DNA of 64,000 nt from Chryseosolibacter sp964493505 (GCA_964493505.1 CAZBNP010000004.1:62001-126000), one strand, 5' to 3'. Positions 51,916 to 61,734 are shown, counted from the first letter of the stretch. Notes: generated by a model from the sequence alone, not told the origin. Numbers and translations are program-made.

Positions 51916-52266
51916 ATGGTTAATGTGAAACGGGTTTACGAGATGGCTAAGAGGGAAGATGGGTTCAGGATCCTGGTCGATCGACTTTGGCCGCGGGGGC
52001 TGTCGAAACGATCAGGGTCCATCGACCTGTGGCTTAAGGAGATCGCTCCCAGCACTGATCTGCGTAAATGGTTTGCGCATGACGTTAGTAAGTGGGGTGC
52101 TTTTCGGCGAAAGTACCTGGCGGAACTAAAACAGAACCAGGAGCTTCTCAATGTACTGAGGGACCTTGAAGCGGAACACGGAACAATCACATTGTTATAT
52201 GCGGCGAAGGATGAGAAGCACAATCAGGCGATCGTTCTGGGATCTTTGATCGCCAGGAAGGTGTGA
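51916..52266 (+). CDS. DUF488 family protein
   Basis: The 116-residue cytosolic DUF488 protein has the markers FRILVDRLWPRGLSKRSGSI and WFAHDVSKWGAFRRKYLAEL, ending ITLLYAAKDEKHNQAIVLG. No activity is assigned to the family. It is the last gene of the oxidase/RIC operon (22 bases after RIC), and DUF488 genes recur near nitrosative or oxidative stress genes, so a stress role is plausible. Confidence 0.9.
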   Translation: MVNVKRVYEMAKREDGFRILVDRLWPRGLSKRSGSIDLWLKEIAPSTDLRKWFAHDVSKWGAFRRKYLAELKQNQELLNVLRDLEAEHGTITLLYAAKDEKHNQAIVLGSLIARKV

Positions 52267-52279
52267 CACCAGGAGATGT

Positions 52280-54709
52280 TTACTCCCCGCCCGAAGGTTG
52301 GGAGGCTGCTTTTGCCTGCCGGATCCGATAGGTAAAGGTGAGGTTGATCTGGCGCCTGCGATACTGCCAGTTTCCTTCCGTGTAGAAATTGGGCCCTTCT
52401 GTGATGGACCGCATTCTGCGGCTGTTGAAAACATCGAGTACGTTGAAATGAATTGTACCGTTTCCATCGAGTATATCCTTGCTCATGGAGAAGTCCGCGT
52501 AGTAGAGCGCGTGGCGTTTACCCTGCGCGGTTTTCTGAGGTGCTTCGTAGTTGCCCCTCAGCTGGATATCGAGACCACCCGGTATCATGAAGCGCGAAGT
52601 TTGTCGCGCAAACCAGCTGAAGGTTGTGTTGTTATAATCCGAGAGGATGTTGGTGCCATCAATTTCTGCGTAGAACAGGTTGATGTTGGCATCGAACTTC
52701 CACCACTGAAAAATGGAGAACTCGCCGGTAAATTCGGCACCGGTTGCTTCCTCCGAACGCAGGTTTTGCGGTAGCGATGTGGAGTTCCCCTCATCGTCAA
52801 CCGTTCGGATGCGCTCAATTTTTTCCCGGGTACGGCGGTGGTACACCGCGGAGGTGAATGAACCCTTTTCGAAATATTTGATATGTCCGACTTCAAACAC
52901 ATTGCTGTATTCCGGGTCGAGGTTGGGGTTTCCGCTGGCGAAGTTCCGGTTATCGGACAGCGTCCAGAACGGTGACAGGTCGTTGTAGAAAGGTCGTCGG
53001 ATCCTCCGGCTGTAGCTTCCCTGCAGGGCATGTTGGTTCGGAAGGTTGTAAGTGATGTGCGCGCTGGGGAAGAGGTCAACGTATTCGCGGGGATTTACTT
53101 CGTTGGTTTCCTGGAGTGTTGTCCTGACGTCCGTCCATTCCGCGCGAAGTCCGGCCTGATACGATAGCCTGCTTCCCTTTCGGGCGAGTATTCCGTATGC
53201 AGCATGGATATTTTCGTCGTAGAGAAACAGGTTGTCAAAGCCGGGTAGCGGATCATACCCTCCGCTTTCATTTCTGCGATCGACGATATAGTCGTTCGCC
53301 ATTTCGCGTGTGCTGCTTCGAAGTCCGGTTTCGAGCTTTCCTCCGTTTCCGATCGGTTTGGTGTAATCGACCTGGAAGAGCAGTTGCTTGTCAAATTCAT
53401 CGTTTAGTGATCGCTCAAGGGTGCCGCGTTCCTGATCTTCCATGCGTTCGGGTGTGTAGTAGCGATGGGTGAATAGCTGATCCGAGCTTTCCCAGTTGTC
53501 GAGGAATTTTACTTCGGCCACCAGTTCGTGGTCTTTTTGAGGAAAGGTTTTCTTGTAAATCAGCGAATATTCCGAATTGGGTTCTACTTCCTCTTCATCC
53601 TGCCTCCGGGTTTCGATGCTATCGAGATTATGTATTGTCTGACGGTAGTTCTTGTACTCGATGTTTGTAACGCGAGTAGCATCACTGCGCCTGAAAAGAT
53701 AAGAGCCGGTAAGGATACTCGTTTCCGAGAAGAAGAAGTCGATACCTCCGCGTATGTTGTTGTTGAAACCGGTTACCGTTGCTTCACTCTCCTGGCGATG
53801 GAACTTGTTCTCCGGGCCATACACTTCCTGGTAAAGCGATGCTTTGCCGGGCACTACGCGGTATGCGATGCCGTAATTTATAAAGAAGTTTACTTTCCTG
53901 TGGCGGTAATTCAGGTTTGCCGCACCGCCGAAGTTGGTAGGCGTACCCGTGATCAGTTCGAATGAACCGTTGAATCCCTGCTTGCGATCTTTGCGTAAGA
54001 CGATATTGATGATGCCAGCCATACCCTCTGCCTCATAGCGCGCTGATGGATTGGTGATGACCTCTACGCGCTCGATCATGCTCGCCTGAAGCTGCTGCAA
54101 ACCGCTGCCGCCTTTAAAACTGACAAGGCCGGAAGGTTTTCCATCAATCAGTATCCGGACGTTGCTGCTGCCGCGCAGCCTGATACTGCCTTCGGGATCG
54201 ACCTGCACGGATGGAATGTTCATGAGGATATCCGCGGCTGTACCCCCGGCGTTGGCGAGATCTTTCCCGACGTTGAAGATTTTTTTGTCGAGTGACAGCT
54301 CCATCGAACTTTTCTCGGCCTGCACAACGATTTCGCTGAGGGTATTAACGGTATGGCTCAGCCTTAGCGTACCCAGGTTGTGTTCGTTGTGCTGCGCATC
54401 GACCACAAACCCGGCGGTACGGTGCGACTTATAGCCCATGAATTCGATTTCGGCATAATACCGTCCGTAGGGGACATCGACCGAAAACGCACCCGCGTCG
54501 TCTGTGATATTGCCATTGACGAGATCCCGCTGTTGCACATCAAAGATACGGATACTGGCAAAACTGAGCGGTGAAGTTGACAAAGAATCCAGTACCTTAC
54601 CTGTTACAACGGCTTTTACGCCCGACTGCGAAAAGCCATCCTGTGCGAGGAAGAACATCTGAAACATCAGGAGTGCCGTTGCGACACGAAGTGTGAATAA
54701 ATTTGACAT
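52280..54709 (-). CDS. TonB-dependent receptor / outer-membrane beta-barrel family protein
   Basis: The 809-residue outer-membrane protein has a signal peptide ending DGFSQ. A carboxypeptidase-regulatory-like domain lies at about 32-115 (TGKVLDSLSTSPLSFASIRI). The TonB plug follows: MELSLDKKIFNVGKDLANAG, SVQVDPEGSIRLRGSSNVRI and SARYEAEGMAGIINIVLRKD. The barrel domain resembles OMP_b-brl_3. Such receptors are usually not paired with SusD, and substrates are unknown. The stop is 13 bases from the DUF488 stop (convergent), and its start faces away from the PHP-domain gene across 62 bases. Confidence 0.92.
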   Translation of the reverse strand: MSNLFTLRVATALLMFQMFFLAQDGFSQSGVKAVVTGKVLDSLSTSPLSFASIRIFDVQQRDLVNGNITDDAGAFSVDVPYGRYYAEIEFMGYKSHRTAGFVVDAQHNEHNLGTLRLSHTVNTLSEIVVQAEKSSMELSLDKKIFNVGKDLANAGGTAADILMNIPSVQVDPEGSIRLRGSSNVRILIDGKPSGLVSFKGGSGLQQLQASMIERVEVITNPSARYEAEGMAGIINIVLRKDRKQGFNGSFELITGTPTNFGGAANLNYRHRKVNFFINYGIAYRVVPGKASLYQEVYGPENKFHRQESEATVTGFNNNIRGGIDFFFSETSILTGSYLFRRSDATRVTNIEYKNYRQTIHNLDSIETRRQDEEEVEPNSEYSLIYKKTFPQKDHELVAEVKFLDNWESSDQLFTHRYYTPERMEDQERGTLERSLNDEFDKQLLFQVDYTKPIGNGGKLETGLRSSTREMANDYIVDRRNESGGYDPLPGFDNLFLYDENIHAAYGILARKGSRLSYQAGLRAEWTDVRTTLQETNEVNPREYVDLFPSAHITYNLPNQHALQGSYSRRIRRPFYNDLSPFWTLSDNRNFASGNPNLDPEYSNVFEVGHIKYFEKGSFTSAVYHRRTREKIERIRTVDDEGNSTSLPQNLRSEEATGAEFTGEFSIFQWWKFDANINLFYAEIDGTNILSDYNNTTFSWFARQTSRFMIPGGLDIQLRGNYEAPQKTAQGKRHALYYADFSMSKDILDGNGTIHFNVLDVFNSRRMRSITEGPNFYTEGNWQYRRRQINLTFTYRIRQAKAASQPSGGE

Positions 54710-54771
54710 ATAGCGATCCGGAGGGCCAAAAGTAACGTTTTTTTCCTATTAAAATTCCTTACCTTACCCCT

Positions 54772-55968
54772 ATGAAAACAGTCTCTTTATTTTGGTCCGC
54801 GATCGCTGTCCTCTGCCTGGGCGGATGTTCAGAAACATCGGATATCGATCATGCCCGGTGGTATAAAGGAAACCTGCACACCCATTCATATTGGAGCGAC
54901 GGCGACGAGTTTCCGGAGATGATCATGGACTGGTATAAAAGCAAGGGATACGATTTTGTGGCGCTCACTGACCACAACATTCTCGCGCAGGGCGAAAAAT
55001 GGGTCGTAGTTAAGAAAGGCAGGATATACGAGGAGGGGTTCGATAAATATCTTCAGAAATTCGGGGAGCAGTGGGTAACGTTTAAGCGGGATACAGGACG
55101 GATCCAGGTACAACTGAAAACGTACGACGAGTACAGGGCATTGTTTGAAGACGATCATTTCCTGATCATTCAGTCTGAAGAGATGTCCGACCGCTGGGAG
55201 GGCAAGCCTATACATGTCAACGCTACAAACATCCGTACGTTGATCCCGCCCCAGGGCGGTAATTCGGTCACTGAAGTGATGCAGCGCAACGTCGATGCGG
55301 TGCTGAAGCAGCGTGCGGAAACAGGGGTTCCTATGTTTCCGCATATCAATCACCCGAATTTTCACTTCGCAATTACGGCGGAAGATTTTTTTGATTTAGA
55401 GGGCGAACGGTTTTTTGAAGTGTATAACGGACACCCGATGGTTTATAATTACGGTGACAGTACGCGGCCGGGCACGGAATACATGTGGGATAAGATCAAC
55501 CTCGAATACGTGCGCAGGAACAAACCATTGCTACTGGGACTGGCGACAGATGACAGTCACAATTATCACTTGTATGGCTCTAAATACAGCAATGCAGGTA
55601 GGGGATGGGTAATGGTCAGGACTGACTCGCTCAATCCGGCATCGCTCATTGAAGCTATGGAGGAAGGTGACTTCTACTCAACAACCGGGGTTATTCTGGA
55701 GGATATCGATGTCAGTGAACACACTATTCGCATCGATGTGAAGGAAGAAGAAGGGGTGACTTACAGGATTCAGTTTATCGGGGCCACAGGGCAGGACACG
55801 GAAGCCACTGTCCTGAAGACGGTAGAAGCCCCTGAGGCCACCTTTGCACTCAGTGACAACTATTTGTTCGTTCGCGCCAGGATTACATCGGACAAAGCTA
55901 AAGAGAATCCTTTCCAGGAAGGCGACTTTGAGATGGCGTGGACGCAACCTGTCAGAGGCGATCAATAG
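54772..55968 (+). CDS. PHP-domain (CehA/McbA-like) metallohydrolase lipoprotein
   Basis: The 398-residue lipoprotein has signal ending LGGC (Cys 19). The PHP domain begins KGNLHTHSYWSDGDEFPE (metal His), followed by YDFVALTDHNIL. FPHINHPNFHFAIT and GLATDDSHNYHLYG give further His/Asp ligands. The family performs phosphoester or other hydrolysis outside the cytoplasm. A beta-rich tail follows (about 290-398). A short hairpin lies after the stop. Co-transcription with the 2-keto-3-deoxy acid genes 100 bases on is possible. Confidence 0.9.
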   Translation: MKTVSLFWSAIAVLCLGGCSETSDIDHARWYKGNLHTHSYWSDGDEFPEMIMDWYKSKGYDFVALTDHNILAQGEKWVVVKKGRIYEEGFDKYLQKFGEQWVTFKRDTGRIQVQLKTYDEYRALFEDDHFLIIQSEEMSDRWEGKPIHVNATNIRTLIPPQGGNSVTEVMQRNVDAVLKQRAETGVPMFPHINHPNFHFAITAEDFFDLEGERFFEVYNGHPMVYNYGDSTRPGTEYMWDKINLEYVRRNKPLLLGLATDDSHNYHLYGSKYSNAGRGWVMVRTDSLNPASLIEAMEEGDFYSTTGVILEDIDVSEHTIRIDVKEEEGVTYRIQFIGATGQDTEATVLKTVEAPEATFALSDNYLFVRARITSDKAKENPFQEGDFEMAWTQPVRGDQ

Positions 55969-56022
55969 CGCAAAGCGGATCCGGCCTAACAAACGCAAAA
56001 TCTCACCCGTAGTACGCAAAGT

Positions 56023-56037
56023 TGAGCTGTCAGCTCA
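56023..56037 (+). terminator. Short hairpin after the PHP-domain gene
   Basis: TGAGCTG-T-CAGCTCA, 7-bp arms and single-base centre, is followed by ATTTTG. This is a weak terminator candidate between the PHP gene and the next operon. Confidence 0.35.
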
Positions 56038-56089
56038 TTTTGAAAGCTTATTTTTGAAACTTTGACTCCTATACTCAATAGCATTGCAA

Positions 56090-56911
56090 ATGAAATTATA
56101 CAAAACTTCCGATGGGGCAGTATTAGAAAAGAACGGTACGCAATATCTTTTGAAGCGTGACTGGGACGAATTGCTGAATGATGATAACCTTTATGCCACG
56201 CTTTTGGAAGTCGGCGACGAGGCCCGGTCATCATCGGATCTGCTGAAGGGTAATATCCTTCCGCCTGTCGGAAAGCAGGAGATATGGGCAGCGGGAGTCA
56301 CATACTATCGCAGCAAAGTAGGTCGCCAGGAAGAGTCGAAGGATGCGGGCGGTGGCGATTTCTACGGCCGCGTATATGAAGCGAGACGCCCCGAGCTGTT
56401 TTTCAAAAGTCCCGCTTACCGAGCTGTCGGGCAGGGCGACAAGGTAAGGATCAGAAAAGACTCCACGTGGGATGTACCGGAGCCGGAACTTACACTGGTC
56501 ATTACACGGTCGGGCAAGATCGTGGGATATACTATCGGAAACGACATGAGTTCCCGGAGCATCGAAGGTGAGAATCCGCTATACCTCCCGCAGGCAAAGT
56601 GCTACGATAAAAGTGCCTCTGTGGGGCCTTGTATTTTTGTGACCGACAAGCCCCTTCCGTCCGATACTACCATATCGATCGAGATCCATCGGGGCAAGAA
56701 GGTATTCGACGGCAGCACAGCGATCAGCCAGATAAAGCGTTCGTTTACCGAGTTGGTATCGTACCTGTATCAGGAGATTACATTCACGGATGGATGTTTG
56801 CTGATGACAGGCACGGGTATCGTTCCGCCAAACGACTTCACCTTGCAGAAAGACGATGAAATACGTATTTCGATCCAATCGATCGGTACACTTGTCAATA
56901 CAGTAGAATAA
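56090..56911 (+). CDS. Fumarylacetoacetate-hydrolase family, 2-keto-3-deoxy-pentonate dehydratase-like
   Basis: The 273-residue enzyme starts at ATG 56090 (MKLYKTSDGAVL); an in-frame TTG at 56084 is less likely. The FAH domain carries PELFFKSPAYRAVG, VPEPELTLVITRSGKIVGYT and GNDMSSRSIEGENPLYLPQAK, the latter with the metal-binding Glu and Asp. Layout and the next gene (ketoglutarate-semialdehyde dehydrogenase) point to 2-keto-3-deoxy-D-arabinonate/xylonate dehydratase, which makes 2-oxoglutarate semialdehyde. The sugar acid dehydrogenase and first dehydratase are not in the window. Coupled by 19 bases to the dehydrogenase gene. Confidence 0.9.
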   Translation: MKLYKTSDGAVLEKNGTQYLLKRDWDELLNDDNLYATLLEVGDEARSSSDLLKGNILPPVGKQEIWAAGVTYYRSKVGRQEESKDAGGGDFYGRVYEARRPELFFKSPAYRAVGQGDKVRIRKDSTWDVPEPELTLVITRSGKIVGYTIGNDMSSRSIEGENPLYLPQAKCYDKSASVGPCIFVTDKPLPSDTTISIEIHRGKKVFDGSTAISQIKRSFTELVSYLYQEITFTDGCLLMTGTGIVPPNDFTLQKDDEIRISIQSIGTLVNTVE

Positions 56912-56930
56912 TTCACAGGAACGTCAGGAC

Positions 56931-58505
56931 ATGAGTAAACTATCAGGAAAGAATATTATTGGAGGTTCACTTTCGGGAGAGGGGATGGTTGTTTTTCACG
57001 GAGAAAATCCTTCCAATGGGAGCACACTGGAACCGGGTTTTCACGAGGCTTCGGCGCAGGAAGTGCAGCGTGCCGTTGAGAATGCCGCGTCGTCGTTTGA
57101 CGTGTACCGGATTAAATCGGGCGAGGAGCGTGCCGCGTTTCTCGAAGCTATCGCCGACGAGATCATGTCATCAGGTGATGATCTCGTCGCCAGAGCAATG
57201 GACGAAACCGGTTTGCCTGAAGCACGTCTTAAGGGAGAACGAGGAAGGACGGTTACCCAACTCAGGTTGTTTGCGGCCTATCTGCGCGAAGGATCGTGGG
57301 TAGATGCGCGGGTAGACACGGTTGACGCAGAACGCACGCCACCGAAGCCAGACATACGAAGTATGCAGAAGGCGATTGGGCCGGTTGCTGTTTTCGGCGC
57401 GAGTAACTTTCCGTTTGCTTTCTCAGTAGCCGGCGGCGACACAACCTCTGCGCTGGCTGCCGGGTGCCCGGTGGTCTTTAAAGCGCATCCTGCTCATCCC
57501 GGAACGTGCGAAATAGCGGGCATGGCTATTACACGCGCTGCTGCAAAGACGGGTATGCCCGCAGGGGTGTTCTCCATGGTCCACGGTAAGTCTACCGATG
57601 TGGGCATGGCACTCGTCCGGCATCCGTCTATCATGGCCGTTGGATTTACAGGGTCGTATCGCGGAGGCAAAGCGATCTTTGATGCTGCGAACAGCCGTCC
57701 CGTGCCGATTCCCGTTTATGCCGAAATGGGGAGCACCAACCCGGTATTCATTTTGCCCGAGGCTATGCGCGAACGCAGGCAATCGATTGCCAAAGACCTG
57801 GCAACCTCGGTGACACTCGGTGTAGGACAATTTTGCACTAACCCCGGTCTCGTTGTCTATCATACGGAAGGACAGTCATTTCTTGAATCGCTGTCAGAAT
57901 CAATGTCGGAGTCAGCACCGGGCGTTATGCTGACATCCTCCATTCAGGAAGCCTACAAAGCCGGAGTGGAAAGGCTGACCAACAGCCAGGGCATAAAAAC
58001 ACTTGCCAAAGGAAAGACGGCCGACCTGAGCAGTTATACGCCGGCATACCTGTTTCAATCTACAGGTGATACCTTTCTCAGTGACGAAACCCTCGAAGAA
58101 GAAGTTTTCGGACCGTCAACACTTGCGGTTACAGCAAGCGACAAGGAACAACTCCTGCAAATAGCCAGGCGGTTAGGCGGTCACCTGACCGCGACGCTTC
58201 ATGCCACCGCGCGCGACCTGGAAGAATACCGTGACCTCATCGCTATCCTTGAGCAGAAGGTAGGACGACTGATCATCAACGGGTATCCCACCGGTGTGGA
58301 GGTAACGCACGCCATGGTTCACGGGGGGCCTTTTCCCGCCACAACGGATAGTCGCAGCACTTCGGTTGGAACCGATGCGATCAGAAGATTTTCACGCCCG
58401 GTTTGTTACCAGGGTTTTCCGCAATCACTTCTTCCCGACGAATTAAAAGATGGGAATCCACTCGGCATTTCCAGAATGCTCAACGGCAAACCGGGACGCG
58501 ATTGA
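56931..58505 (+). CDS. Aldehyde dehydrogenase, 2-oxoglutarate semialdehyde (2,5-dioxovalerate) type
   Basis: The 524-residue NADP-dependent dehydrogenase carries IGPVAVFGASNFPFAFSVAG (substrate entry and cofactor region), FKAHPAHPGTCE, GFTGSYRGGKAIFDA, YAEMGSTNPVFILPEA (catalytic Glu) and LGVGQFCTNPGLV (catalytic Cys). The whole pattern fits the KGSADH family that oxidises 2-oxoglutarate semialdehyde to 2-oxoglutarate. It pairs with the upstream FAH-family dehydratase, giving the last two steps of non-phosphorylative (Weimberg-type) pentose or sugar acid oxidation. No 2-keto-3-deoxy-gluconate kinase is seen nearby. Confidence 0.93.
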   Translation: MSKLSGKNIIGGSLSGEGMVVFHGENPSNGSTLEPGFHEASAQEVQRAVENAASSFDVYRIKSGEERAAFLEAIADEIMSSGDDLVARAMDETGLPEARLKGERGRTVTQLRLFAAYLREGSWVDARVDTVDAERTPPKPDIRSMQKAIGPVAVFGASNFPFAFSVAGGDTTSALAAGCPVVFKAHPAHPGTCEIAGMAITRAAAKTGMPAGVFSMVHGKSTDVGMALVRHPSIMAVGFTGSYRGGKAIFDAANSRPVPIPVYAEMGSTNPVFILPEAMRERRQSIAKDLATSVTLGVGQFCTNPGLVVYHTEGQSFLESLSESMSESAPGVMLTSSIQEAYKAGVERLTNSQGIKTLAKGKTADLSSYTPAYLFQSTGDTFLSDETLEEEVFGPSTLAVTASDKEQLLQIARRLGGHLTATLHATARDLEEYRDLIAILEQKVGRLIINGYPTGVEVTHAMVHGGPFPATTDSRSTSVGTDAIRRFSRPVCYQGFPQSLLPDELKDGNPLGISRMLNGKPGRD

Positions 58506-58661
58506 TGCAACGCTGATGATAGCGGCTTTTAGCGACAGCCGGCGTATACGGCCGTTCGGTGAAGGTTACTAGAAGGTGGAATTCGGTTTTAATGACTGTT
58601 GACACGGGTCTGTGCATCGACTAGTGGAAACGGTTATTTTGACCTCATATCCAACTTTCTT

Positions 58662-59636
58662 ATGCTGCGTATTGCGTTGATGGTGTTCCTATTATCAGTT
58701 GTCTTTTCCTGCGCCAGAAAAGATTCATGGACGGGAGTGCAGAAGCTCTCCGGCAGAAGTGGTGGCGGCCTGGTCTCGCAGGATCCCGTTGCAGAACTGG
58801 ATTCAACTTACTATATCGGTTACGTCGATTACTTTCCGGAGACGCATGAGTTCTATACCGCGGTCTTCTACCGTGAAGGACGTGAATATCCTGACGAAGA
58901 CCTTCTGGAGTCAAAGCTTGACTCCGTTATCGTGTATGACGATGACTGGGGACGTGAACGCCTTCCCATCGCAGAAGCCGGAGAGTTACTGGTGTTGGAG
59001 GGACTTGATACCCTGGCTATCTACAACCGAATGCATGAGGAGATATGCAAATGTCCGCTGACGCGGATAGAATACGTGTGGAATGGACTTGAGAGTTACT
59101 TCATAGCCGTGTTTAAGGCTGACGATGATTTTCCCGGTCAGACCCAGGAGTTGTACGGTATCAGCGCAGATTTTCCCGGCGAGTACCAAACCATGTTTAT
59201 GGCCGAGGAATTGAGGGATGATACCTTCAACCGTTTCCTGCTGCGAAAGATGGACGCCGCAGATACAAGCCGGTGGAGCATGCGACACTACAGGCTTACG
59301 CCGCCGGAGGCGATGTATTCGGTCCTTTCATCGTGGTCGGCGGATGGAAACAGGACACGCTCTTACCTCACATACTTCGAGCGGAACAAAGTGGAAATAC
59401 TCAACGAGGAAGTTGATAACTTTCATTATCTGAATATCCTGCCAATACCAGTCTACATGAATGGCAAGCCGTTGCTTTTGGTATCGGTCGGATATCCGTC
59501 GAGTGATGTGCTGTGGGATTACCTGGCGGGATACGATGGTAGTCAATACGAAGCCATTAACTACAATCGCATCCACCTCAAGGATATCAACCCCGCTTTT
59601 TCCGCTATTTCCCTTACCTCCTTGTCTCGCCCGTGA
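58662..59636 (+). CDS. Hypothetical lipoprotein (324 aa)
   Basis: The 324-residue lipoprotein has signal MLRIALMVFLLSVVFSC (Cys 17). The rest is a mixed beta-rich protein without a motif I recognise, for example YYIGYVDYFPETHEFY, YFIAVFKADDDFPG and YLNILPIPVYMNGKP. Two internal Cys (EEICKCPL) form a CxC. An in-frame TTG at 58599 would spoil the signal and is not used. Convergent overlap of 23 bases with the next gene. Role unknown. Confidence 0.75.
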   Translation: MLRIALMVFLLSVVFSCARKDSWTGVQKLSGRSGGGLVSQDPVAELDSTYYIGYVDYFPETHEFYTAVFYREGREYPDEDLLESKLDSVIVYDDDWGRERLPIAEAGELLVLEGLDTLAIYNRMHEEICKCPLTRIEYVWNGLESYFIAVFKADDDFPGQTQELYGISADFPGEYQTMFMAEELRDDTFNRFLLRKMDAADTSRWSMRHYRLTPPEAMYSVLSSWSADGNRTRSYLTYFERNKVEILNEEVDNFHYLNILPIPVYMNGKPLLLVSVGYPSSDVLWDYLAGYDGSQYEAINYNRIHLKDINPAFSAISLTSLSRP

Positions 59637-60861
59637 AAGAGTCTTTTATCTCTTGCAGCGACACTCCCAACACAGCGGTGGCGATGGCGTTGAGCGCTTG
59701 CTCGTCGCCCTGAAAATGCATCGTTGTCTGGACGTGGCGGATTTTTTCTCCGGGATCCAACGCGCGTGCGGGTGACGAGCTTTCGAGTTCAATGAAAGGG
59801 CCCATCGGTTTCGTATTCGGGGTGGGAGGTCCATCGTTGTACGCGTTCACAACGTCGCCGCTGTAAGGCTGTTGCTGGATTTCCCATTTGGAATTAACAT
59901 ACACGTCGTCGGCAGATCCTTTCGTGAACTTTACGATTGTAAGCGTTTGAGTTGAAGGATTGTAGCTGCCCATCACTTCCCTGGCCCTTTTGGGAGAGAT
60001 GCCGATCTTGCTGCGATACGCACCGTCGCCGCGGAAAAACAAAACGCTGTCTGAAACCTTTAGTCGGTCGGCTGGTACTTTTCCGAAATAATCATCATTT
60101 ACCGCCGGCCCCAGCGTCTGTTCAGGTCCCGGGATGAAGGGAATGACCATAGTCACGTCCGGTGCCGGGTTGAACATCCCTAATAGCCATATCGACAGTA
60201 AACCCGTTTGCCTGTTCCAGGGTTCTGTCCCGGCGTTCTCTAAATCATTGATTGTCTGGTACGCCACTGTTGCAACGCCTGCGTTGGGCGGAATACCGAG
60301 TGTGTCGAAAGCATCCCGGCTGCTTAGGATTTTTATTTCCCGGTTAAGCCTGATGTTGAAGACTGTTTGCGAGTAGTTGGTCAGCGTCGCCTCCTTGCTG
60401 AAGGATACTGATTGTTCCGACTGTGCGACCACATCCCATCGATCGAGATCTATCAAACGAGGCGTATGCCAGTTCTCGAACGTAAACGCGCTATCGGGGT
60501 CAAAGAAGATTGAAAACTGACCACCTTCCGGTCCCAGCCATATTCGCTCCTCTCCGCCGAAGGCATTCATGTGGACTGACGTGTCGCCGGCTTCAAAGAA
60601 CGAGCGGTTAACCCAGCCGTTACTGAGGTCTGCAGGCGATCCCGTTGTGCTCGTCATCACCCTTGCCTGAAGTGCGGGCATGACGGCGATTCTGGAGGTG
60701 CTTCCAGCGTCTTTCAGTTCGATGACGTCGGAATATTTTTTGAGAAAGGTAACATCATCATCAAATGGGGATACAGGCGGGATACGCTCTCCCTTTTCCC
60801 CTGATCCGCAGGCACAAAGTCCGAAGACAACCATCGCGATGTATAAGGATTTAAGGTTCAA
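59614..60861 (-). CDS. DUF6786-like lipoprotein
   Basis: The 415-residue protein has a lipoprotein signal (MNLKSLYIAMVVFGLCAC) only if translation starts at the TTG at 60861; the next ATG (60834) leaves too short a leader. I therefore take the TTG start. Features: RIAVMPALQARVMTSTT, GEERIWLGPEGGQFSIFFDP and FIELESSSPARALDPGEK resemble the aldose-epimerase-like fold of DUF6786 proteins, suggesting binding or conversion of a carbohydrate. Its function is unproven, and its end overlaps the convergent lipoprotein gene. Confidence 0.82.
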   Translation of the reverse strand: MNLKSLYIAMVVFGLCACGSGEKGERIPPVSPFDDDVTFLKKYSDVIELKDAGSTSRIAVMPALQARVMTSTTGSPADLSNGWVNRSFFEAGDTSVHMNAFGGEERIWLGPEGGQFSIFFDPDSAFTFENWHTPRLIDLDRWDVVAQSEQSVSFSKEATLTNYSQTVFNIRLNREIKILSSRDAFDTLGIPPNAGVATVAYQTINDLENAGTEPWNRQTGLLSIWLLGMFNPAPDVTMVIPFIPGPEQTLGPAVNDDYFGKVPADRLKVSDSVLFFRGDGAYRSKIGISPKRAREVMGSYNPSTQTLTIVKFTKGSADDVYVNSKWEIQQQPYSGDVVNAYNDGPPTPNTKPMGPFIELESSSPARALDPGEKIRHVQTTMHFQGDEQALNAIATAVLGVSLQEIKDSFTGETRR

Positions 60862-60866
60862 AATCG

Positions 60867-60919
60867 AAGATTCAAGATTCAGTACACTATGCCGAAGTTA
60901 CCCCTTAATCTTGAATCTT
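60867..60919. repeat. 13-bp inverted repeat in the divergent intergenic region
   Basis: AAGATTCAAGATT (60867-60879) and its exact complement AATCTTGAATCTT (60907-60919), with a 27-base spacer, lie between the DUF6786-like and rhomboid genes. Like the element at 2493 it is built of short internal tandem units (AGATTCA) and may be a low-complexity intergenic repeat rather than an operator. Confidence 0.6.
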
Positions 60920-60972
60920 AAATAGTGAATCTCAATTTCTGACTATATTACACCCTCATAATAATCTTTGTG

Positions 60973-61734
60973 ATGAATCTGACTGCAAGCGCTATCAAGG
61001 TATTGATCGCCATCTGTCTACTCATGTTTGTCGTTACCTATATGGTGCCGGGGATGTTGGGGACAATGAGAGAGGTGTTCGCACTTTACTTTCCGGGGAA
61101 CGAGAATTTCAGATTCTGGCAGTTTCTGACAAATATCTTCATGCACGGAGGGTTTGCGCACATATTTTTCAATATGTACGCGCTGTGGGCGTTTGGGTCG
61201 CCACTTGAAAAACTCTGGGGCAGCAAGAAATTCTATATATTCTTCCTTTTGTCCGGTATCGGTGCGGCGGTCATCTATACGCTGGTCAACTATTTTCTCT
61301 TCAACAATATCTACAGCGACCTCGTTGCAGCCGGTGCAAGTGCCGGTGATATCACGGCACTGCTAAACGGCGCTATGCCGGATCGTTCATTGCTGGACGC
61401 GATCGGCGAGGAACGAATCGTGGAGTTTATCAGTCTGTATCGCATACCGGTTGTTGGCGCGTCCGGTGCGATTTACGGTGTGCTCGTTGCTTTTGGAATT
61501 ATGTTCCCGAATGCGAAGCTCTTTCTGATTTTTCTGCCTATACCCATTCCGGCGAAGTATTTTATTCCCGCACTGATCGGTTTGGATCTGTTCTCTGGCG
61601 TTACGGGCTTCTCAATTTTCGGTGGAGGTATTGCGCACTTCGGTCACGTTGGCGGCGCTATCATCGGGTTCCTGTTGATGTGGTACTGGAGGCAAAAGCA
61701 GAAACCGAAATATCACCCCTTCGAGGAAGCATAG
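60973..61734 (+). CDS. Rhomboid-family intramembrane serine protease
   Basis: The 253-residue protease has six or more membrane helices. Motifs: FWQFLTNIFMHGGFAHIFFN (helix 2 His/Asn), VVGASGAIYGV with the catalytic Ser 164, and GGIAHFGHVGGA with catalytic His 225. A GTG three bases upstream is not needed; the ATG at 60973 is used. Loop 3-4 is longer than in GlpG. It cleaves type-I membrane substrates; the target is unknown. It is followed by the CimA-like gene at an interval of 88 bases. Confidence 0.94.
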   Translation: MNLTASAIKVLIAICLLMFVVTYMVPGMLGTMREVFALYFPGNENFRFWQFLTNIFMHGGFAHIFFNMYALWAFGSPLEKLWGSKKFYIFFLLSGIGAAVIYTLVNYFLFNNIYSDLVAAGASAGDITALLNGAMPDRSLLDAIGEERIVEFISLYRIPVVGASGAIYGVLVAFGIMFPNAKLFLIFLPIPIPAKYFIPALIGLDLFSGVTGFSIFGGGIAHFGHVGGAIIGFLLMWYWRQKQKPKYHPFEEA

